Assembly: GCA_017893485.1 (NCBI GenBank)
Contig: CM030364.1
Span: 40,093,825 to 40,157,824, forward strand
DNA: 64,000 nt
Source of the DNA: Hemerocallis citrina
Lineage: Eukaryota; Streptophyta; Magnoliopsida; Asparagales; Asphodelaceae
Direction: 5' to 3'
Below the pieces are notes generated by a model that had not been told where the DNA came from, did no database searches, and was given only the letters and a program-made list of their open reading frames with translations. The position numbers were made by a program, and so were the translations under genes. This document shows positions 1 to 10,224 of this stretch, one piece after another (positions within the stretch are counted from its first letter, which is position 1; each line of letters starts with the position of its first letter).

Positions 1-745
1 CGGTTCTTTACAGTAACACTGTTCAGTTCCCGATAATCAATGCATAGGTGACGACTACCATCCTTTTTGTTGACAAAAAGGACCGGAGTACCCCAAGACA
101 AGACACTTGGTCTAATGAAGCCCAAATTAAGCAACTTCTGAATCTGCACCTTAAGCTATGCTAGCTCAACCGGTGCCATGGTGTAGGGACTCTTCGATAT
201 CGGCGCAATACCAGGCTGAACATCAATACCGAACTCCACATCCCTATCAGGGGATAAGCCAGGCAACTCATCTGGAAAAACATCCAAGAAATCCCGAACT
301 ACTATAGGCGTAGCCTCATAGCCTGAGTGCAATCCCATTGCACAATCCACCTATACCGCTGCAGTCTTTGCTCGGCCAAGGAAAGACTCCCCGACATGGA
401 ACTCAAATTCTGCTCGACCTGGAATTCTGAAAACAACTTTCTTGGCACGGCAATCAATGATGGCATGGGCTTCACCCAACCAATCCATACCCAGAATGAC
501 GTCGAATCCTGAATTCCTATTTATAATCAGGTTGGCTTTGAAATCTGCGTCCCCAATAACAACGGGACATTGCCTACACTCACGGGAACAAATGACAACA
601 CTACCACCTGTCAAAATGTTCCAAGCCTCTGACATGTTGCTGCAATCCAACTGTTGGCGAGCCACAAATCGAGAGGAGACAAAAGAATGGGTTGCCCCAG
701 AATCAAAAAGAACATGTGCAAGGAAAAAGCAAACAAGGATGACAC
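1..745 (-). pseudogene. pol: gypsy 1 protease and N-terminal reverse transcriptase
   Basis: The protease carries the active-site triad in LFDSGATHSFVS and, about 90 residues later, the hydrophobic VILGMDWL segment that follows it in gypsy proteases. Past a stop codon near 350 the reading continues with the linker ending in [14 protein letters not shown]. After a further stop near 156 come the first RT residues (CIDYRELN, at the window edge). The upstream boundary is the predicted splice acceptor at 746. The frame breaks mark it as a pseudogene. Confidence 0.85.
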
Positions 746-906
746 CTAAGGAAACAAGACAAGGAGAAAGAAAAGCAAACAATCAAGGGTGAAGGAAAAC
801 AACAATGCAGAAAGATAACAGAAAGAATTAAAGCAAGACCAAAAGAAAAAAAAGAAAAGAACAAAAAGAGAAAGCAAAGAAACAAAACAACAAAAGTAAA
901 ATATAC
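746..906 (-). other. Intron-like insertion between gag and protease of gypsy 1
   Basis: On the minus strand 161 bases begin GTATAT (donor context GGCAG|GTATAT, 907/906) and end in a pyrimidine-rich tract with TTCCTTAG (746). Removing them joins ...GVVAG to VILVCFFLAHVLFDSG in one frame, which is where plant gypsy polyproteins read straight from the gag end into protease. The tract is strongly T-rich, as a plant intron would be. Splicing is inferred; only the boundaries and the restored frame are seen. Confidence 0.6.
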
Positions 907-1792
907 CTGCCACAACTCCATCAGCTGTCTCAGCATCCACAACAGTCAAGTTAAAAGCCTAACCTCTCCACGGAACAACGGCCCTCTGACCGGCAATCTG
1001 TAGTTGAGGAGGAAGCAGTGGCTTAACTGGACCATGAGCTGGAGCTGCCTACTGGACAAGACCCCTAGCTGGAAGAGCCACAAGCTGCTACGGGCAATCC
1101 CGCACAGATCGATCAGTAGCACCACACCTAAAGCATTGGCCAGAGGCACGGAAACAGTTCTTACGCTTATGCTCAGAGATCTGGCAAAAGTTGCAAAAAC
1201 CACCCCTCGGAAAACCAGTAGAAGGATACAGAGCTGCCCTGACAGGATGGGCAAGCACAGGCCTCCGAACGGGACCAACAGAAGGCCTAGCAACAGCAGC
1301 AGGAACAGTCCATTGAGAAGAAGACGAACCACCACAAGCCTGCTCCTGAGCTCGAGCTACCTCAAGAGCTTCAACATAAGTACGCAAACGGAGAGAGACA
1401 AGATGTCTCTTGATATCCTGCTTAAGCCCATTCGTGAATCTACGAGCCCTATCCTCTTCGGTAGCCACAAGAATGGCAGCAAAGCGGCTAAGTCTAGTAA
1501 ACTTAGCGGTGTACTCATCTATAGACCTGGAACCCTGTTGCAAGAAAGTCTCATGTTACAACATTGTTTGAACAATTATGTAACAAGTTCCAAAATAGAA
1601 TAATGACTTAACCTGTTTAAGGGTCAGGAACTGCTGCTCCATCTCAACTCGAGTACTATTGGAGAAGAATTTCTCCATGAATCCCCGAGTGAAGGTAGCC
1701 CAAGTAATAGGCCTATCAAGTCGCTCGGACTCGGCCATCCACCAGATATGAGCCAGATCCACCAACTGGATGGAAACCACATCCACCCTATC
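907..1792 (-). pseudogene. gag: gypsy 1 gag, truncated
   Basis: From 1,792 downward the translation has AHIWWMAESERL and TFTRGFMEKFFSNSTRVEMEQQFLTLKQ-type residues of the Retrotrans_gag domain. It continues with SIDEYTAKFTRLSRF, an arginine-rich stretch and a knuckle CFRCGATDRSVRDC. The knuckle lacks the usual histidine and spacing, so zinc binding is doubtful. The N-terminal half is missing because an LTR is inserted at 1,793. A 78-base intron-like segment (1,535-1,612) interrupts the conserved domain. Stops occur after the knuckle (near 1,088) and near 955. Confidence 0.82.
1535..1612 (-). other. 78-bp intron-like insertion inside gypsy 1 gag
   Basis: On the minus strand the insert starts GTTAAG after ...CTTAAACAG and ends TTGCAACAG before GGTTCC. 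Excision joins LTLKQ to GSRSIDEY in frame, the uninterrupted arrangement in related gag proteins. It is AT-rich and of normal size for a short plant intron. The ends share AACAGG, so a small duplication or insertion is an alternative. Confidence 0.55.
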
Positions 1793-4700
1793 TGTAACAC
1801 CCCAAATTCTAAATAGACTGAATTCGAAGTTCCACAAGATCTTTACACTTTTCTTCGTACAATTTTACAAGAAAATTTAAACTTTATTACATCAGAGTTT
1901 ACATTTACATTACATAATTACAGCGGAAGCAATTTACAACAAATTACAAGAATAGAAATATACAACACTTGAATCATTCCTTAAGCAGCATGCAAACTTT
2001 AGTCTTGTTAATCACTTTACCCTGTATAGAAACTGTGGGCACGTCAGCTGCTTACAACTGACAAAATTTATACACAGCTATCCTCTCTATGCCGAACAGT
2101 ATAACGATTCTCAAATACTTAAACAAACCACAAACTTGATCACACACAAAACTACAAGGGACTATCCTATTGATGTCGTGCCGTGCGATGCACTTAGTCC
2201 TTAATTCATTTATGTATGTTACATGACACTAATGCACACTTGTTCAGATTCTATGCATCACATATTACATAGGTCTGAGGGCAAGCCCTTAACCGTTCTT
2301 CATCTTGTAGGGTTCAATCCCTCGTCATGACTTAAACTACTACTGTAACTACGATAAGTATCCTAGATGTTCTATGAGTTATGAGCTCATGTCCAAACAG
2401 CCTAGAGGGGAATCTCACGTTATGTCACGACGCATCATGAAGAACCTATGGACAATTCAGCCTCCGTCATGGGACATGACACCACCCGCAGTCACCAAAC
2501 ACCTCACAAGCGTCGCCTGCGGTATGGACTCCTGGAGACATATCCACGTCATGACACGACGCATCGTGTAGACAGCCTGTGAATATTCTCATACCGTAGT
2601 TTCGAGGCCCTCATACTCGTGTTTTTCTTTTATTTTCATCACATCTTCACTATGTGTCTAGTCCTTAGTTATTTGAATCATGAACAAAATCAATTCTCTA
2701 GAGTTAGTCCTTCCACTATACCGGTCTTAACCATTTATATAACATGACCCAAATCTTGATCTTTTCATTTTAAATCTCATTTCAACAATCTCTTTGTCAA
2801 TGCCGGTATGAGGCTTAGCTACACTCTAGTTCTCAATTTCGATTCATAACCACAAAAACTGAGTTTTCATACTCATACAGTCGTTTTCATAGTTCAAATA
2901 AATTTCCATCTCTTTTCTATAATTCAACTTCATACATAGGTTCAATTTCAATTTATGACATTCTCATTCAAATAAATAAGTCTCAATAATTTCATTTAAT
3001 TTCCGTACTATTATTTCTTTTTCTCCAAAATCAAAATCATATTCATTTATCTTTCAAATGCGTACATTACCCAAATAAAGAACAAAATCCATAAACAAAT
3101 ACATTGCATGTTCTTTTTATACAAGATTCTCTTTTATAATTTGGTATAACTCCTCATGGATAAAACCCCCTTTTTATACTTATGCAAATATCAATTATAT
3201 AGAGTTCTACTCAATTTTTACTTCTCACACTCTTTAATTTAAGTCAAAATAGTGTGCAAATATTTTTCATGAAGTCCATATATTTTTATAATAATTATAA
3301 TATTTTCCCCCTAATTTTAAAAATAAAAAATCACAAAAAAACATTAAAACCGAAAAGGGGGTTTGAAAATGCCGACTTCAGGAATCGAACCAGCGACCAA
3401 AGCCAAGCCCAATGCTACAGTGCAACGCACTGTGGCGCACACGCTAACCAGAAAGGACAGGGCACAACCACATCAAAACGGAGGGCTTAAACTCGTACGA
3501 ACCCATTCCCAAAATTTGGATTTTTCCCAAAAAATATAAAACAAAAGCCTCTTGTTCAGTTTCGAACCCGAGACCATGTCCAGACCCACGCTACAATAAG
3601 CGCACCCAAACGCACCCGCTAACCAAATAGTCCAAGTGGCTAATTCGATATGAGTTGGGTTTTTAGGGGTTTGATTCCAGTTTCGGTTGATTCGAATTTT
3701 TATAAAATAACTATTTTAAAATTCGTTTCTTCTCCACTTTCATTCAAAATTTCCAGAATAAAACTTTTATGCATTTCTAATATATCAGTAACTTAAAACT
3801 TAATTTTTGACATAAAAAGTGTAATTTTCCTCTTTGAATAAAATTTTGTCTACAATTTCGAAAATGTACATACAAATGTTGTTTCTTTTATAAGTTTGCA
3901 TTCAAACTTCTCATGGATCTCTTTTATTATTTTTATTATTATTAACCAAATATTTCAGTAACAATCATCCCTTTTTCATATTATTAACAAGTGAATTAGC
4001 AAAAATCACCTTTATGCATGGTTATCATTTTGACCAACTAAACATTCAATCATGTCTCCTTAGTTTAGCACAATCAATCAATTAAAGCATGGTATCATGG
4101 TCAATTCTAAACTAACAATCACAATTCGCAACTAATTTACATTCTTTTCACGTACAATCAACCACTGCAATTTTGTCTCATTTTCACAACATATGGCTAA
4201 ATTAATCTAAAGTTTCTTCTCAATTTTATCAACCATACCTTAGCATGATATCTAATTATAAGTTTAAGAAAATCACCCACCTTTAATGGAGAGAAAACCA
4301 AACAAAACTCCTAGGGATCTCCTACAACGAACAAGTGAAGCCTTCTCCTCCTAGATCGAGCCACCAAAAGCCACCTCCTCCTTGTGCTAGATAGAACCCG
4401 AGCCTCCCCTTCTTGTTCCTTGGTGTAGTCCGGCCTCCCCTCCTTGAGTTGAAGAAACACACACTAGCACTCAATCTTGTAAACTCACAAAATACTCAAT
4501 CTTTTGTCTCACTAAATTGCCTCTCTTTCTTTCTTTCTATTCTTTTCTTTTCAAAATTTTTAGTGTGAGAATGAAGAGTGTAGGGAGGAGTATTTATACA
4601 TATTTTGAGGGTGAATGGAGGGTTAGGATGAGATCAAATGGTTAGGGATCAAGGGTCTAGATGAACTAGGGAGTTATAGAAACTTCCTATGATGAAGCAA

Positions 4701-4867
4701 CCAACTCTCCACCACTCCCATCTCTCCCACTCTCCCAATCCCATCCGGCCTAGGTACAAAAGTGTGCAATGCACACTCTAGTTCATGCACGTGCCAACTA
4801 GTACCCCTCCTTTACAAGTTTGTTCATGTGAATAAAACTAATTGTTCATTAAACTTGTCTACACTAT
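1793..4867 (-). repeat. Long LTR of a chromovirus (gypsy 2), main part
   Basis: The plus-strand left edge is TGTAACACCCCAAATTC, so the minus-strand LTR ends in GGGTGTTACA. The opposite end of a matching LTR (TGTAACACCCTAAATTTC, minus strand, 24,579) lies right after a polypurine tract of gypsy 2. The two ends form near-perfect inverted termini, which supports one LTR of about 3.37 kb split by the Copia element at 4,868. It contains no coding region. Features seen are a tRNA-like box pair (3,381-3,624) and two related segments around 2,407-2,450 and 2,545-2,580. Near 4,260-4,580 is a CT-rich stretch that on the minus strand would be the transcribed leader. Confidence 0.75.
3381..3624 (-). other. 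Two tRNA-like A-box/B-box modules in the gypsy 2 LTR
   Basis: On the minus strand, TGGTTAGCGTGTGCG (near 3,436-3,450) is followed about 45 bases later by GGTTCGATTCC (3,381-3,391), a match to the pol III B box. A second, diverged copy has TTGGTTAGCGGGTGCG (about 3,611-3,626) and GGGTTCGAAAC (about 3,559-3,569). No full cloverleaf can be folded by eye, so I do not call tRNA genes. They look like degraded tRNA- or SINE-derived pieces kept in the LTR. Confidence 0.4.
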
Positions 4868-6113
4868 TGATGGAACTGAGATGATTCCCAGGACTACGGA
4901 TTAGTGTGCGTATCGATTGTTAAAAATTTAACAAATTAAATACGTGATCTAACCCTATATAGCGGAATCTAGGGTTCACGAATTATACCTGCGATGAGAA
5001 GAAGACGACAGCGACCCCAAGATCTTCTGCACGTATTCCTTCCTCAGGTTGGACGTCGTGTGGGCGACGATCTCCCAACCTTTCTTCTCTTTGGCTGACC
5101 TCTCTTTCTCTCCTTACGTGAATCACGAATTTTGAGAAAAAATCTTATATTTCAGATTATCAATGACGGCCAAAGAATAGAGGATATATATAAGGCTACG
5201 GCAGGGACCATGAGGAGAAATTAGGGTTAGGTCTCCTAACGAATCTGGGTATCCCGTGTTCAGCCCGAACACACAACCCAGACCCATTAACAATAGCTCG
5301 GTCCACTAAGGAGCTATTGTTGCACTACCTTCCTAATCCCAAATTATATTTATGGGCTCCTTTTATTATATGCTCGTTCAACTCCCCATGTTAAGATATC
5401 GAATGTCCGTCGATCAAATTAAGTTACTGATAGCTATATTGATCAACATCTTTTATCCTTAAGTAGTACCACTTAACTTTATTTGTCATGTCGGATGTAA
5501 TCCACCTGCAGGGTTTACATGACAATCCTTATGAGCTCCTTAAGGGGACATCATCAACCTGACATATCGGGACATGGATTCCTTTTACAATCAACAGCCC
5601 ATCATACATACAATGCTATTACCCAATTCATAGAGGTTGTTGATCCATAATGAATCTCACTCTTTTATGAGTCAAAGTAATGCACACTGCATATACATGT
5701 CTGTTATTATATCTGGATTAAGAGCATAAGCATCCATAATAACAGAGGTGTTTGTTCTCTTTTGTAGTCAGTACAAAGAGAGCAACCTCAAGTGGTCCTG
5801 TTCAATACACACAAAGTGTACTAGTGTAAACCTATAGTCAAGATAGACTAATACCAGATTACACTACAACCTTTCCAATGGATTGTCCAAGTCCGTCTAG
5901 GTTGTGAACTATTTATATATTCCATAGGGAACTGATAATATGATCTTCTGTGTGTCACCTCACACCATATTATCAACCTTATAGAATATCAGACACTTGC
6001 ATTAATATTATAATAAACACAATATGCAAATATATGTCCATATGATTCTCATTCAAAAAAATAAGAAAATAAAGTTAATACAAAAGTGATGCTTTCAGTA
6101 TATAACCCTAATA
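4868..6113 (-). repeat. 3' LTR of the Copia element
   Basis: The LTR is 1,246 bp. The plus-strand left end is TGATGGAACTGAG. The right end reads ...CCCTAATA where the partner copy at 24,281 has the canonical ...CCTAACA. Bases 5,982-6,113 align without gaps to the remnant 5' LTR at 24,150-24,281. The segment beside the polypurine tract is AT-rich (U3 side). No coding region is present. Confidence 0.88.
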
Positions 6114-6176
6114 ATCTCCCACTTATACTCAAAGCATTGCTTTTCAGTATACTGTTACAAATCTCCCACTTATACT
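6114..6176 (-). promoter_or_regulatory. Doubled polypurine tract next to the Copia 3' LTR
   Basis: The plus-strand word ATCTCCCACTTATACT occurs twice (from 6,114 and from 6,161). Its complement is a purine-rich plus-strand primer site. Between the two copies is a short segment like the first bases of the LTR (on the minus strand TGTAACAGTATACTGAAA). The arrangement PPT, LTR tip, PPT, LTR suggests a local duplication. Confidence 0.6.
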
Positions 6177-9099
6177 TAAAGCCATGCTGCTACGCATCTG
6201 ACTCCCATTCCCTCAACATGACTATCAAAAGCCTTAGCTGGTAAGCTCTTAGTGAAGGGATCAGCTAGGTTGTCTGCTGATGCTATCTTGATCACAGTAA
6301 CTTTTCCTTTCTTTACGAAATCTCGTATCAGGTGGTACTTGCACTCAATGTGTTTACTTGCCTTATGGGCTCGTGGTTCCTTCGAATTTGCAACTGCACC
6401 ACTATTATCACAATAAAGTGTAATAGCCTTAGGCAAATTAGGTACCACATCCAAGTCCAATAGGATGTTTCTGAGCCAAACTGCTTCTTTGGCTGCCTCA
6501 GAGGCTGCCACATACTCGGCTTCCATGGTAGAATCAGCAATACATTTTTGCTTGATACTCCTCCATATAGTGGCTCCACCTCCCAAAGTAAATACATAAC
6601 CTGAGGTTGATTTTCTGGAATCCCTATCTGACTGAAAATCTGAGTCTGTATACCCCAAGGCAACTAAACTATCTACCTGGTAAACTAGCATGTAATCTTT
6701 AGTCCTTTTCAGGTACTTCAAAATATGCTTTACGGCAGTCTAGTGCTCTTGTCCCGGGTTAGACTGATATCTGCTAACCATGCCAACGGCAAAGCAGATA
6801 TCTGATCTCGTACATAGCATTGCATACATTAAGCTTCCTACTGCTGAAGCATAAGGAACTGCTTTCATGTTCTCTATCTCTTTAGGTGTCCTCGGACACT
6901 GCTCCTTTGATAGGGCAATTCCATTCCTAAAAGGTAAGAAACCTTTCTTAAAATTTTGCATGCTAAAATGAGTTAGTATAGTATCGATATAGGAAGCTTG
7001 AGACAAGCCCAACATCCTTTTCTTGCGATCTCGTAGAACTTTGATCCCAAGGATGTGACCTACTTCTCCCAAGTCCTTCATATCAAATTGTTTGGATAAC
7101 CATACCCTTACGTTAGATAATACCTTCACATTGTTTCCAATGAGCAAGATGTCATCCACGTAAAGTACTAGGAATACCACTACGTTTCCGTCACACTTTT
7201 TGTATACACACGATTCATCTTGACATTGATCAAATCCATAGGATTTTATCACCTGATCAAAACATATGTTCCAAGATTTGGAAGCTTGCTTAAGTCCATA
7301 AATGGACTTCTTGAGCTTACAAATAAGATGCTCTTGGCCCTTTTCAATGAACCCGTCTGGTTGCTTCATATAGATGTCTTCCTCAAGACTTCCATTAAGG
7401 AAAGCTGTCTTGACATCCATTTGCCAAATCTCATAATCAAGATGAGCTGCAATAGATAAAAGAATTCGGTAGACTTAAGCATGGCTACTGGCAAAAAGGT
7501 TTCCTCATAATCGATACCCTCTCTTTGAGTAAAACCTTTTGCAACAAGCCGAGCTTTAAAGGTTTCAACCTTACCGTCTAATTCTCTTTTTCTCTTATAG
7601 ACCCACTTGCATCCAATGGCTTTTACACCAATAGGTGGTTCTACAAGCTCCCAGACTTGATTAGATACCATAGATTCTATTTCAGATATCATTGCTTTTT
7701 GCCAAGACTCTGCATCTTTATCTTGGAGTGCTTCCTTGTAGGTACAGGGATCATAATCTTGTTCCTCAGGGACAAAGTCTGACGACTCTCCCAAGAACAT
7801 ATATCTATCAGGTTGTATCACAACCCTCCCACTACGACGAGGTACTATCGGTTGTGGTGCAACATTTATGACACGTTGTGCAGTTACTGGTGGTACATCC
7901 TGTTGTACTGTTGGTACTGAAGTATTTGGCGTCTCACCTCTCAATTCTTCTAGAACAGCTCTACTTATGGGTTTATGGTTCATCACATAGTCTTCCTCTA
8001 AGAATCGAGCATTGGTGCTAACAATGACCTTCTGATCCTTAGGACTATAAAATAAACCTCTTTTCGTTCCTCTTGGATAGCCTACAAACAAGCGTACTTC
8101 TGTACGAGATTCCAACTTATCGGCTTTCCCATTCAGCACGTGTGCTGGACTATCCCAAATCCGAACATATTTCAGACTAGGCTTACGCCCAGTCCACAGT
8201 TCTGTGGGAGTGATTGGTACTGACTTAGAAGGAACCAAGTTCAAAATATAAGCTGCAGTTTCTAAGGCATATCCCCAAAACGAATCTGGTAAATCTGAAT
8301 AACTCATCATTGATCTAACCATCTCCATAAGAGTCCTATTCCTTCTTTCTGCTACACCATTCTGTTGGGGTGTTCCAGGTGCTGATAATTGGGATGTAAT
8401 CCCAGCCTCTGACAAATAGTCCCTAAACTCCCCAAAGAGATACTCGCCACCACGATCTGAACGTAATGACTTGATACATTTTTCATGATGTTTCTCCGTT
8501 TCTGCCTTGTACTCTTTGAATTTCTCAAAGTACTCAGACTTACGGCGCATCAAATAAATATATCCATACCTTGAATAATCATCAGTAAATGTGACAAAAT
8601 ATTCAAAGCCACCTCTAGCCTGGACAGTCATGGGCCCACACAAATCAGAATGAACCAATTCCAACACATCTTTGGCCCTATACCCCTTTGCCTTGAAAGG
8701 CCTTTTGGTCATTTTACCTACCAAGCAGGATTCACAGACTGGTAGTGCCTCCACTTGCAATGAACTCAATGATCCATCTTTAACCAGTCTTTGAACCCTT
8801 CTTAGGTTAACATGCCCCAATCGCAAGTGCCAAAGATATGTTTGGTTCATACAAGAAGGTTCTTTTCTCTTATTTATGTTAGAAGACATATTATTCATTT
8901 CCATAAGTTGCATCGTGGACGAAATAGGATTAATGACATATAGATTATCAACCAATGCACCAGAATAGATAAAATGCTTATTTTTTCTAATAACAATATT
9001 GTCATTAAAATAAACTGAATATCCATCCTTAACTAGCATGGAAACAGAAATTAAATTCCTTCTAAGTGAAGGTGCATAAAGACAATCTCTCAATGTCAA
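6176..9099 (-). pseudogene. pol: Copia pol: integrase, reverse transcriptase, RNase H
   Basis: From 9,099 downward come the GAG-pre-integrase knuckle (HLRLGHVN and CESCLVGK), the integrase core (HSDLCGPM, SDRGGEYL and NGVAERRNRTL supplying D, D and E), then RT with WVYKRKRELDGKVETFKARL and LYVDDILL, and RNase H ending GMGVRCVAAWL. A frameshift near 7,400-7,450 separates the first part of RT from the part starting MDVKTAFLNG. A TAG near 6,738 stands where a tryptophan is usual before the RNase H part. The catalytic YVDD is intact, so inactivation comes from the frame breaks and the CACTA insertion. Confidence 0.93.
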
Positions 9100-9365
9100 C
9101 ACTACAAAAGATACTGGTTTTACCGGCGATTATTTTCCGGCGTTTTACTAGTAGCGCCGGGGTAGGGAGCGAGTAGGAATTGGGCGCCAGATGGGATGGT
9201 CATACACCGGCGGTCGATTTAAAATGCCGGCGTATGTTAGTATTCACCGGCGTTTTACTTAAAAACGCCGGTGAAGTTTATTATTCACCGGCATTTTTAT
9301 TATAAACGCCGGCGAATATACGGACACATTCACCGGCGTGTCTAATTAAAATGCCGGTGTATAAC
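9100..9365 (+). repeat. Left terminal and subterminal repeats of the CACTA element
   Basis: After the terminal CACTACAAAAGA there are about five short imperfect palindromes built on CACCGGCGTTTT and its complement. Each has arms of roughly 8-12 bp around a loop of about 8-10 bp. In the En/Spm family such subterminal repeats bind the TNPA-type protein (family knowledge). Confidence 0.85.
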
Positions 9366-9662
9366 TGCGATAAAACCCGCGAACCCTAATCTTTCGCTCG
9401 CCATTTTCCCAAAACCCCAAAAAAAAAAAGGAAGGGGCGCTTCGTTTCCCTCCTTCCTCGCTCTACTTCCCGCGCGTTTGCCTCCGCCGCTTCGTCCTCT
9501 TCGACGGCATTCGACCTTTCGAAATCGTCCCTTCTTCCCTTCGTCCTTTTCGATTTCCCTCTTCCCTCTCTCTATTTGGAGGTGAATCGGCGGTCACCCG
9601 CTCTCTCTCTCTCCTACGCCCCCGCCCTTGTCGCCCCGCTCCCTCTCTCTCTCTTCGGTATG
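9366..9662 (+). promoter_or_regulatory. Probable promoter and leader of the CACTA transposase gene
   Basis: A C- and T-rich stretch with runs of TCTCTC ends at a donor-like CTTCG|GTATGATCT near 9,658. It fits a 5' leader exon whose intron would run to about 12,535, just before the transposase start. No clear TATA box was found. The assignment rests on position and composition only. Confidence 0.35.
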
Positions 9663-9707
9663 ATCTCTCCTGTAACCCAAGTTAATTCCCGGGGTTTTTT
9701 AAATCCC

Positions 9708-9826
9708 CATCATCTCCACCCCGTAGGAACTACGAGATCGCCCCAAGGACGCCTTCGGCATCCAGGGGTCACGGACCGACCATAGACCCTGTTCAATAAT
9801 CAATAAGTGGAACGCATTAGCTCATA
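9708..9826 (+). other. Plastid inverted-repeat DNA fragment in the CACTA element
   Basis: Words such as CCAAGGACGCCTTCGGCATC, GGGGTCACGGACCGACCATA and AAGTGGAACGCATTAGCT match my memory of the plastid inverted repeat near the rRNA operon and tRNA cluster. Compared with that, the copy has a 7-base insertion in CCCTGTTCAATAATCAATAAG. The fragment ends near 9,826 and is followed by about 45 bases I cannot place before the ycf2 piece. The assignment rests on recognition from memory. Confidence 0.55.
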
Positions 9827-9869
9827 ACAAATTAAAAGTTGCTCCTGCTACTCAGCCTAGAGCCTTGAG

Positions 9870-10120
9870 CATCCACTTTGGTATCTTTTTGAACAAAAAT
9901 AGTAATATTGTTCCTCCATTGATCAAGAATTTTGGTCTTTGGGAAGTATCATGATCATCCAATAAGAAGGGTTTCAATTTATTCAAATGAACGATTTGAA
10001 CACCTATTGATTCTAACAACGGATTTCAGGGTTGATCATTCGGACCTTTCAATTCATAGATGTGGATCTCGGACCTATGAATGGGGAGATTCCCGATACT
10101 CACAAAGAAAAAGAAACGAA
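9870..10120 (-). pseudogene. ycf2: Fragment of plastid ycf2 (NUPT) inside the CACTA element
   Basis: The minus-strand reading gives residues such as [34 protein letters not shown] and RPKFLINGG, which belong to the large plastid protein Ycf2. About 250 bp are kept, antisense to the transposase. It lies in what would be the 5' intron of the transposase gene. Near 10,020 the copy differs from the plastid reading (a changed stretch after GTTAGAATC), so it is not a recent exact copy. It has no start codon and no function here. Confidence 0.85.
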
Positions 10121-10224
10121 GTTTATTTTTCAAAAAAAGCAGCTTTTTTCAGTTTATTCATCTTGATTTCCTTAACATGAATGGTTTAGTTGAGATGAAG
10201 AATTAATAGAAAAATATATGCTTA

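Larger units (their letters stand above)
1..1792 (-). mobile_element. Ty3/gypsy retrotransposon fragment (gypsy 1), gag to start of RT
   Basis: Read on the minus strand this stretch gives, in order, a retrotransposon gag domain, a degenerate zinc knuckle, an aspartic protease and the segment just before reverse transcriptase. The order gag-PR-RT and the residues [16 protein letters not shown] before RT are typical of plant chromoviruses of the Tekay type (family knowledge). The element runs off the left edge of the window. On the right the gag is cut inside its conserved domain by the TGTAACACCC end of the LTR of gypsy 2. Several stop codons show it is dead. Confidence 0.88.

Noticed and set aside
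1004..1603. 199-codon plus-strand frame
   Set aside because: It is the antisense shadow of the gypsy 1 gag.
3381..3450. tRNA gene
   Set aside because: B box matches but no acceptor stem or anticodon arm can be folded by eye.
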